Shown here: piece by piece, positions 1 to 8,701 of the stretch
Numbering within the stretch: position 1 is the stretch's first letter
How the letters are laid out: each line of letters starts with the position of its first letter
Source: Cognatundibacterium jejuense
GTDB taxonomy: Bacteria; Pseudomonadota; Gammaproteobacteria; Burkholderiales; Burkholderiaceae_D
DNA length: 64,000 bases
Direction of reading: 5' to 3'
NCBI RefSeq assembly: GCF_014284255.1
Contig: NZ_JACOFV010000014.1
Location: 1-64,000, forward strand
Program-made: the position numbers and the translations under genes
Notes under the pieces: generated by a model
What the model was told of the DNA's origin: nothing
The model's input: the letters and a program-made list of their open reading frames with translations, nothing else
The model's database searches: none

Positions 1-2
1 TT

Positions 3-119
3 ACACAACAGGAGATTGATCACGCCATGAATAGACTGAATAATCGACCAAGAAAAAGGTTAGGATACCTTACACCCAATCAGGTATTCTTCAAAAATAC
101 GCTTGCACTTCAAAATTGA
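3..119 (+). CDS. IS30-family transposase, C-terminal end (cut by window edge)
   Basis: The first 117 bases read in frame to a TGA and give the typical end of an IS30-type DDE transposase: a LNNRPRKRLGYLTPNQVF-like segment that closes the catalytic core. The element cuts and pastes itself using terminal inverted repeats. The last codons overlap a TTGCACTTCAAAATTGAA stretch that resembles the usual right end of IS30 elements, so the element seems to end close to position 125. Everything upstream is outside the window, so whether the transposase is intact is unknown. Recognition rests on a short but characteristic segment. Confidence 0.75.
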   Translation, partial: TQQEIDHAMNRLNNRPRKRLGYLTPNQVFFKNTLALQN

Positions 120-146
120 ACTCGCGTATTACTATTCATTTATCTA

Positions 147-186
147 AAGTCAAAAAAATTATCCTGAACGATAAATTTTTTGACTT
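147..186. other. AT-rich inverted repeat just outside the IS30 end
   Basis: AAGTCAAAAAAATT and AATTTTTTGACTT face each other across about 13 bases, giving a 13-bp stem with one bulged A. It lies between the IS end and nadC. It could act as a terminator in either direction, or be part of the insertion target. No gene is seen between 125 and 393. Confidence 0.4.
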
Positions 187-330
187 ACTTTGGTTTGCAC
201 CCTCATGTAACGCGGCACAAGCACTACCCCACATGCTTATAATTTCGCATGTCTAAACATCCCTGCATGTCCGATAGCACATCTACCAGGGCTAGCCGAA
301 CCAAGCAATAACGCTGATAACTCATTGGAA

Positions 331-368
331 ATAAAAAAACGCCACACCCCTTCTATTGGGGCGTGGCG
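331..368 (-). terminator. Rho-independent terminator of nadC
   Basis: CGCCACACCCC (340-350) pairs with GGGGCGTGGCG (358-368) with one wobble pair. On the minus strand the stem is followed by a run of T (the A run at 333-339). It sits 26 bases past the nadC stop codon. Confidence 0.9.
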
Positions 369-393
369 CTTATTTTTCTCATTGAAGGCTAAA

Positions 394-1260
394 TCAGAGT
401 ACCCGCAAAGAATAATCTGTTGCCTTGATATCCTTGGTCAAACTGCCAATAGAGATGCGGTCAACGCCGGTTTCTGCGATGGAACGTACAGTACGCTCAT
501 CGACACCACCTGATGCTTCCAGCAATGCACGACCAGCATTCAACGCAACGGCTTCGCGCATCATATCAGTGGTGAAATTATCGAGCAGCACTGAAGTAGC
601 GCCAGCAGCTAAAGCAGCACGCAATTCAGCGATGTTCTCTACCTCAATTTGTATCATCGCGTTGGATTTCAAATCAAACGCCTGCTGCATCGCCGCTGCG
701 ATTCCACCTGCTGCAGCAATGTGATTTTCCTTGATCAAAATACCGTCGTACAAAGCTAGTCGTTGATTTTTACCACCACCAACCCGGACTGCGTATTTTT
801 GGGCAAGGCGCAATCCTGGCATGGTTTTGCGCGTATCCAGAATAGCTGCTTTAGTACCGGCGATCATGGCAACATATCTGGCGGTGGCAGTCGCAACGGC
901 AGAGAGCAATTGTAAGAAGTTCAGTGCTGAGCGTTCTGCAGTCAACAAAGCGCGCGCTGGCGCATCGATTTTGCAAACAACAGAATTGGCGATCATTGCA
1001 TCACCTTCTGCATATTTCCATTCGATGCGAATATCCGGATGACAGCGTTCCATCACTGCATCAAACCATGGTGCGCCGCACAGGATCGCGTTTTCACGTA
1101 CGATCACTTGCGCCTTAACACGTTCTTCAGAGGGGACCAGCAAGCCCGTCAGATCGACCACGCCAACATCTTCCACCAAAGCATCGCGGACATTGCGATC
1201 AAATGCCTGCTGCAAATCTGCATCAAACGGATAATGCTTATTTTTTAAATTACTGGACAT
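394..1260 (-). CDS. nadC: Quinolinate phosphoribosyltransferase (nicotinate-nucleotide pyrophosphorylase, carboxylating)
   Basis: This enzyme turns quinolinate and PRPP into nicotinate mononucleotide, CO2 and pyrophosphate, the step that joins de novo quinolinate synthesis to the NAD pathway. The 288-residue product has the family length. It carries the DTRKTMPG motif at about 142-149 and the GGGKNQRLALYDG..IKENH region at about 161-180, both lining the phosphate and quinolinate sites. The C-terminal half has the barrel motifs EVEN and LLDNF. It lies 50 bases downstream of nadA on the same strand, so the two probably form one transcript ending at the hairpin at 331-368. nadB is not in the window. 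Confidence 0.97.
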   Translation of the reverse strand: MSSNLKNKHYPFDADLQQAFDRNVRDALVEDVGVVDLTGLLVPSEERVKAQVIVRENAILCGAPWFDAVMERCHPDIRIEWKYAEGDAMIANSVVCKIDAPARALLTAERSALNFLQLLSAVATATARYVAMIAGTKAAILDTRKTMPGLRLAQKYAVRVGGGKNQRLALYDGILIKENHIAAAGGIAAAMQQAFDLKSNAMIQIEVENIAELRAALAAGATSVLLDNFTTDMMREAVALNAGRALLEASGGVDERTVRSIAETGVDRISIGSLTKDIKATDYSLRVL

Positions 1261-1310
1261 AAAAAACTATCCTTGTTTCAGATAAATATTCAATCAAATG
1301 ACGAAACTAC

Positions 1311-2444
1311 TCAGGCGGGGCCTATCCCAGAAAACAAAGCGCCGTCTTTCGCCAGATCGCCGGATGGACGGACATTCGCTTTTTTCGCGGCAGCAAAGTC
1401 CAGCATGCGGTTGATGCATAATTTAGCCTTGTCGGCCGTGTCAGGGTCAACCTGGATTTCATTATGACCTTGCTCTAGTACCTGCACCAGATTGCGTAAG
1501 CCATTCATTGCCATCCATGGGCAGTGAGCGCAGCTCTTGCAAGTCGCACTATTACCAGCAGTTGGCGCAACGATGAAGCGTTTGCCAGGTGCAGCCATTT
1601 GCATTTTATGCAGAATGCCGTTATCGGTCGCGACGATAAACTCTTGCGCATCCAGCGTTTGCGCAGCATGGATCATTTGCGACGTTGAGCCAACCACGTC
1701 TGCCAGCGCCACGACGGATGCGGGCGATTCAGGATGCACCAAGACTTTAGCGTTTGGATATTCGGCTTTCAACACATCCAGCTCGATACCTTTAAATTCA
1801 TCGTGTACCAGACAAGAACCCTGCCATAACAGCATGTCAGCGCCGGTTTGCTTCTGGATATAGCTGCCCAGATGTTTGTCCGGTGCCCATAAGATTTTTT
1901 TACCTTGCGCGTGCAAGTGGGCGACGATATCCAGACCAATGCTTGATGTCACCATCCAGTCAGCACGCGCCTTGACTGCGGCACTGGTATTGGCATAAAC
2001 AACCACTGTACGATCCGGATGCGCATCGCAAAACGCTGCAAATTCATCAGCAGGACAACCCAAATCAAGGGAACAGGTGGCGTCCAGATCTGGCATCAGG
2101 ATTGTTTTTTCCGGGCTCAGTATTTTGGCAGTTTCACCCATGAATTTAACGCCAGCCACGACCAATGTTTTGGCAGGATGATCCCGCCCGAAACGTGCCA
2201 TTTCTAAAGAATCAGAAACGCAACCACCTGTTTCTTCCGCCAAATCTTGTAATTCGGCGTCAACATAGTAATGCGCCACTAGCACAGCCTGTTTTTCTTT
2301 AAGCAGTTGTCTAACGCGGGCTTTCAGAGCCAATTTTTCTTCCGCATCCGGCGCTTCCGGAATACGTGCCCAGGCATTGGCGGTACAGCTCAGGCCTACG
2401 TCCATTTGCGGACGTTCAAATTCGATAACTTTGGTGGTTTCCAT
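1311..2444 (-). CDS. nadA: Quinolinate synthase A
   Basis: NadA condenses iminoaspartate with dihydroxyacetone phosphate to quinolinate in the cytoplasm, using one oxygen-sensitive [4Fe-4S] cluster. The 377-residue protein shows the three cysteine regions that hold the cluster: CSLDLGC at about 124-130, QGSC at about 211, and a CKSCAHC stretch at about 302-308. It also has the HYYVDAE motif near residue 58 and the HPESP motif near 237. Length and order match the long NadA form of proteobacteria. The start at 2444 is followed directly by the conserved N-terminus. It is the first gene of a nadA-nadC pair, and the terminator at 2562-2608 isolates it from the M13 peptidase upstream. Confidence 0.97.
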   Translation of the reverse strand: METTKVIEFERPQMDVGLSCTANAWARIPEAPDAEEKLALKARVRQLLKEKQAVLVAHYYVDAELQDLAEETGGCVSDSLEMARFGRDHPAKTLVVAGVKFMGETAKILSPEKTILMPDLDATCSLDLGCPADEFAAFCDAHPDRTVVVYANTSAAVKARADWMVTSSIGLDIVAHLHAQGKKILWAPDKHLGSYIQKQTGADMLLWQGSCLVHDEFKGIELDVLKAEYPNAKVLVHPESPASVVALADVVGSTSQMIHAAQTLDAQEFIVATDNGILHKMQMAAPGKRFIVAPTAGNSATCKSCAHCPWMAMNGLRNLVQVLEQGHNEIQVDPDTADKAKLCINRMLDFAAAKKANVRPSGDLAKDGALFSGIGPA

Positions 2445-2561
2445 ACTTAGTCAAAGTAAACTAACAAAAGCAAAAAAGTAAAAATGATGGGTGAGAAAAC
2501 CATTTCAAACTTGGTCGACTGTCTGATCAATCTCACCTTCAAAACTATACTGGGTAGGTGT

Positions 2562-2608
2562 ATATAAAAACACCCTAATATCCGTAAGGACAAAAGGGTG
2601 TATTTTTA
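2562..2608 (-). terminator. Bidirectional-looking terminator after the M13 peptidase gene
   Basis: ACACCCT (570-576 of this kb) pairs with AGGGTGT (595-601), flanked by an A run on one side and a T run on the other. On the minus strand it ends the peptidase transcript. It leaves about 120 bases for a nadA promoter. Confidence 0.75.
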
Positions 2609-2720
2609 AATATACTCCTACCTCACCCTGAAATTTCTAACTACATGTAGCAAGCCATGCGACATTTTTAGCTTGCTACCATGGATTAAAAACAATCAAT
2701 TCAGGCGATAGTATACGCTG

Positions 2721-4790
2721 TTACCAGATAATTACCTGCTTACTGCCATGACGCAAAGGTGAGCGTTCACCTTTGCAGCTAAATGCCTCGGAAAATTCTG
2801 GCATATTTGCCAATGGCGCAATAACGCGATATTTATCTGGAGAGTGAGGATCGGTAGCCAATTTTAGGCGCAAACTCTCGTCACGAATCAGGCTACGGAA
2901 ACTTTGACCATTCGCCACAAAGAAACGCTGCTCTGGCGTCAAACCATCAATTTCTGCTGCCTGTGGCTTCGTCTTCAGGGATTTACGCAAAGCTTGCAAG
3001 GCGATCTTCATACCGCCAAGATCGGCGATATTTTCACCGGCCGTTAATTTGCCATTGATATGCAATTGATCGATAGGATTAAATTCATCGAATTGCTGCT
3101 CTATGGTTTTGACACGCGCCAGGAATTGCTTTTGATCTTGTTTGGTCCACCAGCTCTTCAGATTACCTTGTGCATCAAATTGGCTACCTTCATCGTCAAA
3201 TGCATGCGTCAATTCATGGCCAATGGTAGCGCCAGTATTGCCGTAGTTAGCCGCAGGATCAGCATTAACGTGATATAGCGGCGGTTGCAAGATACCCGCA
3301 GGGAAAACGATTTCGTTCATCGTCGGGTTGTAATAGGCATTGACGGTCTGCGGTGTCATGCCCCATTCATTGCGGTCAATTGGCTTACCTAATCTTGAAA
3401 GAACGCGATTGAATTCGAATTCATTCGCGCGAGCAACGTTGGCAACATACGAGCCATTGTCAATATGCAGAGCGCTGTAATCACGCCAGACATCTGGATA
3501 GCCTATTTTTACCATGACAGTATCAAGCTTTTTGTAGGCTTGTTGCTTGGTGATGTCAGACATCCATTCCAACTTGCCTATGCTTTCACGCATAGCATCT
3601 TTGATATTATTGACCATTTCAAGCACACCAGCCTTGGCTTCCGGACTAAAGAATTTAGCCACGTATAATTCGCCCAGTGCCTCACCGGCATCCATATCTA
3701 TCTTCGCCAGAACGCGCTTCCAGCGCGGTTGCAGCTCTTTGGTGCCAGCCAACGTTTTACCGTAAAAATCAAAATGCGCATTCACAAATGGCGAACTCAA
3801 TTCATTGGCATAATCGTTCGCCAAATGCCAGCGCAAATAGGTTTTCCATTGATCGAGTGAAACGCCATTAATCATACGCCCCGCTTCAGCAATGAATTTT
3901 GGATGGGCGACATTCAGTTGACCCGGCTGATTTAAACCTACCGCATTAAAGTAAGTCGGCCAAGATGTAAAGTGATCAATTTTATGCAAGCCATTCAGAT
4001 CTGACAAATGATAGCTGGCTTCCGGATCACGCAAGGCAACCTTGGTCAATGATGCTTTTGCCAGGCGCGTTTCCAGGTCCATGACTGTCTTAGCATTTTG
4101 CTTAGCGACATCAGGTGCATCACCAACCAACTCAAACATTTGCGCAACATAAGCTTGATACTTATTGCGAATTTCTACCGTTTTTGCGTCTGTCTTCAGA
4201 TAGTAATCGCGGTCCGGCAAGCCAAGACCACCTTGCATCAATTGAGGAATGTAGCGCGTTGCTTTTTTTGCATCTTGCTGGACATCAAAACCAAACAAAG
4301 CATTCACACCCTGCTTATGCAAACTCGCAATAACCGCCATTAATTGTTGTTTGTCTTTGATATTATTAATCGCATCCAATTGTGGTTTCAACGGCGTTGC
4401 ACCATCTTTTTCAATCTGCGCCTCATTCATACCACTGGCATAAAACGCACCGACTAACTGACCGACTTTCGATTTCACTTCGCCTGCTGCTGCGGCTTCT
4501 GCAATTTGCTTCAATGCTGTCAGATTGCGCTCAGTCACTTCGTCATACGCGCTATAACGGGAGCGATCGGCGGGAATTGGGTTGTTTTTTAACCAGGTAC
4601 CATTTGCGTACTCAAAAAAATCCGTACAAGGATCTACTTTCAAATCCATGGTCGCAGATTCCAACACGAGTTGGTTTGAGGCCGCAGTATTTGCTGGTGC
4701 CGTTGTTGGCGTTTGTGCATGAGCAGAAGCTGCGCAGACCAAACCAACCAGAGTGCTGATAGAAGTACGTTTGAAATATGGAGATAGCAT
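2721..4790 (-). CDS. M13-family (neprilysin/PepO-like) zinc metallopeptidase, secreted
   Basis: This is a zinc endopeptidase of the neprilysin/endothelin-converting family, likely periplasmic or secreted, which degrades peptides. The zinc motif HELTH is clear in TIGHELTHAFDDEGSQFD, with the second-site ENIADLGG further on. The C-terminus ends in the hydrophobic-aromatic VIIW form common for the family. I choose the ATG at 4790: it has AGGA eight bases upstream and begins a signal peptide (MLSPYFKRTSIS... to a predicted cut after AHA). The longer frame reaches 4853, one base from the preceding stop codon. It follows the S15-type hydrolase closely, so the two genes may be co-transcribed as a peptide-degrading pair. 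Confidence 0.93.
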   Translation of the reverse strand: MLSPYFKRTSISTLVGLVCAASAHAQTPTTAPANTAASNQLVLESATMDLKVDPCTDFFEYANGTWLKNNPIPADRSRYSAYDEVTERNLTALKQIAEAAAAGEVKSKVGQLVGAFYASGMNEAQIEKDGATPLKPQLDAINNIKDKQQLMAVIASLHKQGVNALFGFDVQQDAKKATRYIPQLMQGGLGLPDRDYYLKTDAKTVEIRNKYQAYVAQMFELVGDAPDVAKQNAKTVMDLETRLAKASLTKVALRDPEASYHLSDLNGLHKIDHFTSWPTYFNAVGLNQPGQLNVAHPKFIAEAGRMINGVSLDQWKTYLRWHLANDYANELSSPFVNAHFDFYGKTLAGTKELQPRWKRVLAKIDMDAGEALGELYVAKFFSPEAKAGVLEMVNNIKDAMRESIGKLEWMSDITKQQAYKKLDTVMVKIGYPDVWRDYSALHIDNGSYVANVARANEFEFNRVLSRLGKPIDRNEWGMTPQTVNAYYNPTMNEIVFPAGILQPPLYHVNADPAANYGNTGATIGHELTHAFDDEGSQFDAQGNLKSWWTKQDQKQFLARVKTIEQQFDEFNPIDQLHINGKLTAGENIADLGGMKIALQALRKSLKTKPQAAEIDGLTPEQRFFVANGQSFRSLIRDESLRLKLATDPHSPDKYRVIAPLANMPEFSEAFSCKGERSPLRHGSKQVIIW
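2753..2776. repeat. Perfect inverted repeat inside the 3' end of the M13 peptidase gene
   Basis: GCAAAGGTGA and TCACCTTTGC flank a four-base loop, inside codons close to the stop. It could form an RNA hairpin protecting the 3' end. There is no T run, so it is not a simple terminator. Confidence 0.5.
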
Positions 4791-4854
4791 GAATTGCATC
4801 CTATTTATCGAAAGAAGTGAAGTGTGAATGTCTATTTTGTTCAGATCTGGCATT

Positions 4855-6813
4855 CTACTTTGCCAAAACTTGTACAGCTATGCCTGAATATTGACCTGGC
4901 GCGCGATAAACGCGTTGCGTCGCTTTTTGAAAATCTTCCGGATTGGCCTTAGGAATATCCATGAATTGTTGCGGATTCAAATCCACCAACGGGAACCAGG
5001 AACTTTGCACCTGCACCATAATCCGGTGACCACGACGGAAGGTGTGATTAATATCCGGCATTTTGTATGTCAAGGGTGTAATTTGATTAGCAACTAAAGG
5101 CTCTGGACGCTCGAAGCTATTGCGGAATTTTGCACGCATCGGTTCGCCACGTACCAGTTGCTGATAACCAGCCATCGTCACCGTAGGCGGTGGCACATCA
5201 TGACCTCGTTCACGCGGTGCATGTTCATCCGGATAATCTGATGGATACACATCAATCAGCTTAACCACCCAATCCGCATCAGTGCCTGTTGAAGACACAA
5301 ATAACTTAGGCATAACCGGCCCGACTACCGTAACGTCTTCTTGCAGCACTTCAGATTGGTACACCAACACATCTGAACGGGTTGAAGCAAAGCGTTGATC
5401 CGACACCATGTACTCACGCGGAACACCAATCGCCACGTAAGAAATATACGGTACAGGCTTTTTAGGATCGCTAACGTATTCATCATAGGCCGCGGCTGTC
5501 GCAGCCGGCGGCGTCCAACTCAAAGTACGATCAGCACCAAAATACAAGGTCTTGCTTTGTGCCTGCTGAGGCGGCCAGCTCGCATATTCACGCCAGACAT
5601 TGGTGCCAGTTTCGAACACAGTTGCCTCGGCCAAGGGTTTCGCCTCTACGCCTTTCAAGTAGTGTTCAAAGAATGGGAAAAGGATGTTTTTGCGGTAGTA
5701 TTCGCCCGTTTTGGCTCCAAAGTCGACGTCTCCCAACATTCTTCCGTCGGCTCCGGCCCAGCCACCATGAACCCAAGGGCCAAGTACAAGACCATTAAAT
5801 TGACCTTTATTATTAGCTTTAATGCTGTCATAGGTGGCCACCGGACCATGAACATCTTCAGCGTCGTACCAACCACCTACCGTTAATACCGCTGCTTTGA
5901 TATTTTTGAGATGTGGGGCAATATTCCTGGACTTCCAAAAATCATCGTAAGTACTGTGCTCAACATTCGGCATGAATAGTTCACGCTGCTTATCACTGAG
6001 TTGTGCAGCGATATTTTTAAGGCTTTGATATTTCAGAAAATATTGATAAGCATCTTTTGTCCCATAATCAAAAGATCCCCAGTTTTTAGGCAGTGGTGTA
6101 GGATTTTTTTCTGTTGTGAAACTAGAGTAAAAATCAAAATTTGCCGCCAACATGAACGCGCCACCATGATAAGAATCGTCGCCCATAAACAAATCAGTCA
6201 CTGGTGCCTGTGGTGAGGCCGCTTTAATCGCCGGGTGCGAATCAATGATGCTGGCCGATGTATAAAAGCCTGGGTAAGAAATCCCCCAAATCCCGACTTT
6301 ACCATTATTGCCTGGTATGTTTTTCAACAACCAATCGACCGTGTCGTGCATGTCCTGGCTTTCTATCCCCTGACCAGGTTGAAGGCGAGAATTGTTATGC
6401 GGAGTCATTTCTTGCCACACCCCCTCCGACATATAACGACCACGAACATCTTGATTTACAAAAATATAACCGCAATCTTCAAAATCCTTGGATGGACCAA
6501 GATTTTTGGGATAAAAATCAACACCATAATGTAATTCATCGTTGTAATGCACCCCCGTCCCGTATGGTGTACGTACCATCAAGAACGGATAGGTATGTGC
6601 CTTGTCTTTGGGTACATAAATCACCGTGAACAAGCGAGTACCATCACGCATGGGGACCTGGTATTCGTATTTTGTATAATGTTCACGCACATTCGACGTG
6701 ACTGTTTCTGTACTTTCCGAAATGGAAGCGACGGCAGTCGTAGCGGCTAATGCATCCCCGCCAACTGAAATAATTGCAAATATAAATAATACTTTTTTTA
6801 ATTGTAAAAACAT
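4855..6813 (-). CDS. CocE/NonD family (peptidase S15-type) secreted hydrolase
   Basis: This is an alpha/beta hydrolase of the X-Pro dipeptidyl-peptidase/cocaine-esterase/glutaryl-7-ACA acylase group. The nucleophile elbow GIWGISYPGFYT holds the serine, with the aspartate/histidine region further on (GGWYDAEDVHG and LGPWVHGGW). The C-terminal part is the jelly-roll domain typical of the family (DADWVVKLIDVYP). I take the start at 6813: AAAGGA lies a few bases upstream and the protein then opens with a signal peptide ending near DALA. The longer frame to 6900 has no such support. It lies directly upstream of the M13 peptidase. The substrate cannot be read from sequence; ester, amide or Xaa-Pro bonds are all possible. 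Confidence 0.9.
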   Translation of the reverse strand: MFLQLKKVLFIFAIISVGGDALAATTAVASISESTETVTSNVREHYTKYEYQVPMRDGTRLFTVIYVPKDKAHTYPFLMVRTPYGTGVHYNDELHYGVDFYPKNLGPSKDFEDCGYIFVNQDVRGRYMSEGVWQEMTPHNNSRLQPGQGIESQDMHDTVDWLLKNIPGNNGKVGIWGISYPGFYTSASIIDSHPAIKAASPQAPVTDLFMGDDSYHGGAFMLAANFDFYSSFTTEKNPTPLPKNWGSFDYGTKDAYQYFLKYQSLKNIAAQLSDKQRELFMPNVEHSTYDDFWKSRNIAPHLKNIKAAVLTVGGWYDAEDVHGPVATYDSIKANNKGQFNGLVLGPWVHGGWAGADGRMLGDVDFGAKTGEYYRKNILFPFFEHYLKGVEAKPLAEATVFETGTNVWREYASWPPQQAQSKTLYFGADRTLSWTPPAATAAAYDEYVSDPKKPVPYISYVAIGVPREYMVSDQRFASTRSDVLVYQSEVLQEDVTVVGPVMPKLFVSSTGTDADWVVKLIDVYPSDYPDEHAPRERGHDVPPPTVTMAGYQQLVRGEPMRAKFRNSFERPEPLVANQITPLTYKMPDINHTFRRGHRIMVQVQSSWFPLVDLNPQQFMDIPKANPEDFQKATQRVYRAPGQYSGIAVQVLAK

Positions 6814-7020
6814 GTCGTCCTTTATTTTTATCAATTGAACTTTTTGGCGAAATAACTGCACTAAGTAAGGTGCATTGATGAATACCAGTAGAAAAGTCAA
6901 CCCCGAAGTCTTTTAAACGTTTTTGGGAATTTCAACCACTGGTAACAGAGTACAATTTACGCAAATAGTTTCGTTTTTTTGACGCAAACTTATCTATTTA
7001 CAATAAAAGGTAGTCACAAC

Positions 7021-7470
7021 ATGAAAACCTTGAAAATTTCCTTACTACTCTTACTCAGTCTGTCGATGGTAAGTAGCAGCTTTGCTGGCCCATATGGATA
7101 CTGGAGAGGACCCAGAGTTGGATTTGGTGTTTATATCAACCCATTTCCAATCGTGGTCGGCACACCTTACTACGCACCGACTTATTATGGCCCATCTTAT
7201 TATGGTCATTCTTATTATGGTCATTCTTATTACTACGGTTCACCGTATTATTCTTATCCACGTGAAGTCGTTATTCAATCTCCAACGGTGATTTATAGCC
7301 CCCCAAGCTATTCCACCGCACCTGCGACCACCTCAACCTATAACATGTACGAAGCTCAGCCTTCTGCACCGGCATTAAATGGCAATGAATGGCTATATTG
7401 CGACCAGCCAGATGGCTTCTACCCTGCCATCAAGGACTGTCCGGGGGGATGGAGAAAAATAAGTAAATAA
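7021..7470 (+). CDS. Secreted tyrosine-rich protein of unknown function
   Basis: The product has 149 residues with a signal peptide (cut after SSFA) and a middle section rich in Tyr, Gly, Ser and His, built from short repeats of the form SYYGH. The DNA of this stretch is a near-exact 15-base repeat at about 7186-7236. A conserved C-terminal module follows (NEWLYCDQPDGFYPAIKDCP) with two cysteines. I know this last module from other beta-proteobacterial exported proteins but have no function for it. The start is set by AAAGGTAG upstream of ATG 7021; the frame upstream of it has no such site. It is transcribed divergently from the S15-type hydrolase. An outer-surface or periplasmic location is inferred. 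Confidence 0.8.
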   Translation: MKTLKISLLLLLSLSMVSSSFAGPYGYWRGPRVGFGVYINPFPIVVGTPYYAPTYYGPSYYGHSYYGHSYYYGSPYYSYPREVVIQSPTVIYSPPSYSTAPATTSTYNMYEAQPSAPALNGNEWLYCDQPDGFYPAIKDCPGGWRKISK

Positions 7471-7483
7471 GCTTTCTCACCCT

Positions 7484-7525
7484 AAAAAAAAAGGGGAGCA
7501 ATATAAATTGCCCCCCCTTTTTTTA
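7484..7525. terminator. Bidirectional terminator between the Tyr-rich gene and cheV
   Basis: An A-run followed by GGGGAGCAAT faces ATTGCCCCCCC followed by a T-run across a short loop. The stem works in both directions and serves two convergent genes. Confidence 0.9.
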
Positions 7526-7537
7526 TTTGAATATATT

Positions 7538-8497
7538 TTACTTAGCGGCCAATACCTTGCGAATTGCAGCAGCCAGCTCTTCAGCCACAAACTTTGCAAC
7601 ATACGCATCAGCACCAACCGTTTTAATATGTTCTTCATTTGTCTGGCCAGACAACGACGAATGGATAATGACAGGCAAAGACTTATAGCGGTCGTCCTGC
7701 TTAATTTTACGTGTTAACGTAAAACCATCCATCTCAGGCATTTCAAGATCAGTCAACACCATTGCGACTTTATCACGTAACCCCTTACCTTCAGATTGGG
7801 CAGCAGCAGCCAGAACTTGCAGCTTATCCCATGCTTCCTTACCAGTTTTGGTCATAATGAATGGCGCACCTATCGCACCCAACGCCTTTTCGATCAGGCT
7901 GCGAGCTACACCTGAATCATCGGCCGCCAAAATCACAGAACCTTCTTTCATCTGCAAACGATCGCCTATTGTCTCAGGGTCGACGTCTTTTGCATCTGAT
8001 GGTGTAATCTGACGCAAGATTTGCTCTACGTCCAGTACTTGTGCCAAGCGGGTATTTTCTGTATCGCCATCCAGACGAGCGATACTGGTAACCATACCAC
8101 CGACGGCACTGTTTTCCGCTGACAACACCTGACTCCAATCGAGGCGCACGATTTCTTCGACTGATTCAACCGCAAAACCTTGGGTCGTGCGCGCATATTC
8201 TGTGACCAGCATAATGTTTAAGCCGGTTTTTGGCACGCAGCCAACCACTGATGGCAAATCGATCACAGGGATAATTTGACCGCGCAAGTTAACTACACCC
8301 AACATATGTGGCAATGAACCGGCAACCGCAGTAATCGCAGGCATAGCAACGATTTCGCGTACTTTAAAAACGTTAATACCAAACAACTCGGAGCGATCAC
8401 CACCACCATCGCCACCCAATCTGAAAAGCAGCAATTCAAACTTGTTTGAACCGGTAAGATTGGTGCGCTCATCAACTTCTTGCTGTACGGTGCTCAT
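7538..8497 (-). CDS. cheV: Chemotaxis coupling protein CheV (CheW domain fused to receiver)
   Basis: CheV couples chemoreceptors to CheA and adapts through phosphorylation of its own receiver domain. Residues about 20-165 form the CheW-like domain (GINVFKVREIV, VVNLRGQIIPVIDLP). Residues about 185-319 form a receiver with acidic pair DD near 193, phospho-acceptor Asp about 250 in LTDLEMPEMDGF, and the conserved Lys in VAKF near 303. At 319 residues it has the usual length. No other che gene is adjacent. The only receptor in the window is about 40 kb away, so it works with a chemotaxis core elsewhere in the genome. It sits alone on the minus strand. Confidence 0.95.
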   Translation of the reverse strand: MSTVQQEVDERTNLTGSNKFELLLFRLGGDGGGDRSELFGINVFKVREIVAMPAITAVAGSLPHMLGVVNLRGQIIPVIDLPSVVGCVPKTGLNIMLVTEYARTTQGFAVESVEEIVRLDWSQVLSAENSAVGGMVTSIARLDGDTENTRLAQVLDVEQILRQITPSDAKDVDPETIGDRLQMKEGSVILAADDSGVARSLIEKALGAIGAPFIMTKTGKEAWDKLQVLAAAAQSEGKGLRDKVAMVLTDLEMPEMDGFTLTRKIKQDDRYKSLPVIIHSSLSGQTNEEHIKTVGADAYVAKFVAEELAAAIRKVLAAK

Positions 8498-8701
8498 AAT
8501 TATGATCCTCTAAATTTATAGAATTGATTTGCCAACATCTTACCAACTTCAAACAAATTGCCCAAAATAAATTTATGTCTTTTCAGAAATGTTCATCATA
8601 GTACGAAATTGAAACCCGACAGCGCCATCAAGGACGATGCCACATAAATTCACAATAAGCGGTGTAGCAATATAACCCAACAACATTACCTGTCTATTTC
8701 A

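Noticed and set aside
267..282. ATGTCCGATAGCACAT near the IS30 end
   Set aside because: The arms are only eight bases apart in total geometry, two bases shorter than the shared site, and no gene start lies downstream in a fitting place.
5395..5886. A 163-codon plus-strand frame opposite the S15-type hydrolase gene
   Set aside because: It lies wholly antisense to a well-conserved enzyme, has no ribosome site and shows no family pattern.
7441..7450. Six-G run at the end of the Tyr-rich gene as a slip tract
   Set aside because: Six G is not unusual, and a slip there would change only the last few codons.
8591..8605. TGTTC-ATCATA-GTACG upstream of cheV, similar in spacing to the shared palindrome
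   Set aside because: The core ATCATA lacks the conserved G and C edges, and it is the only such hit in the housekeeping part. Probably chance.
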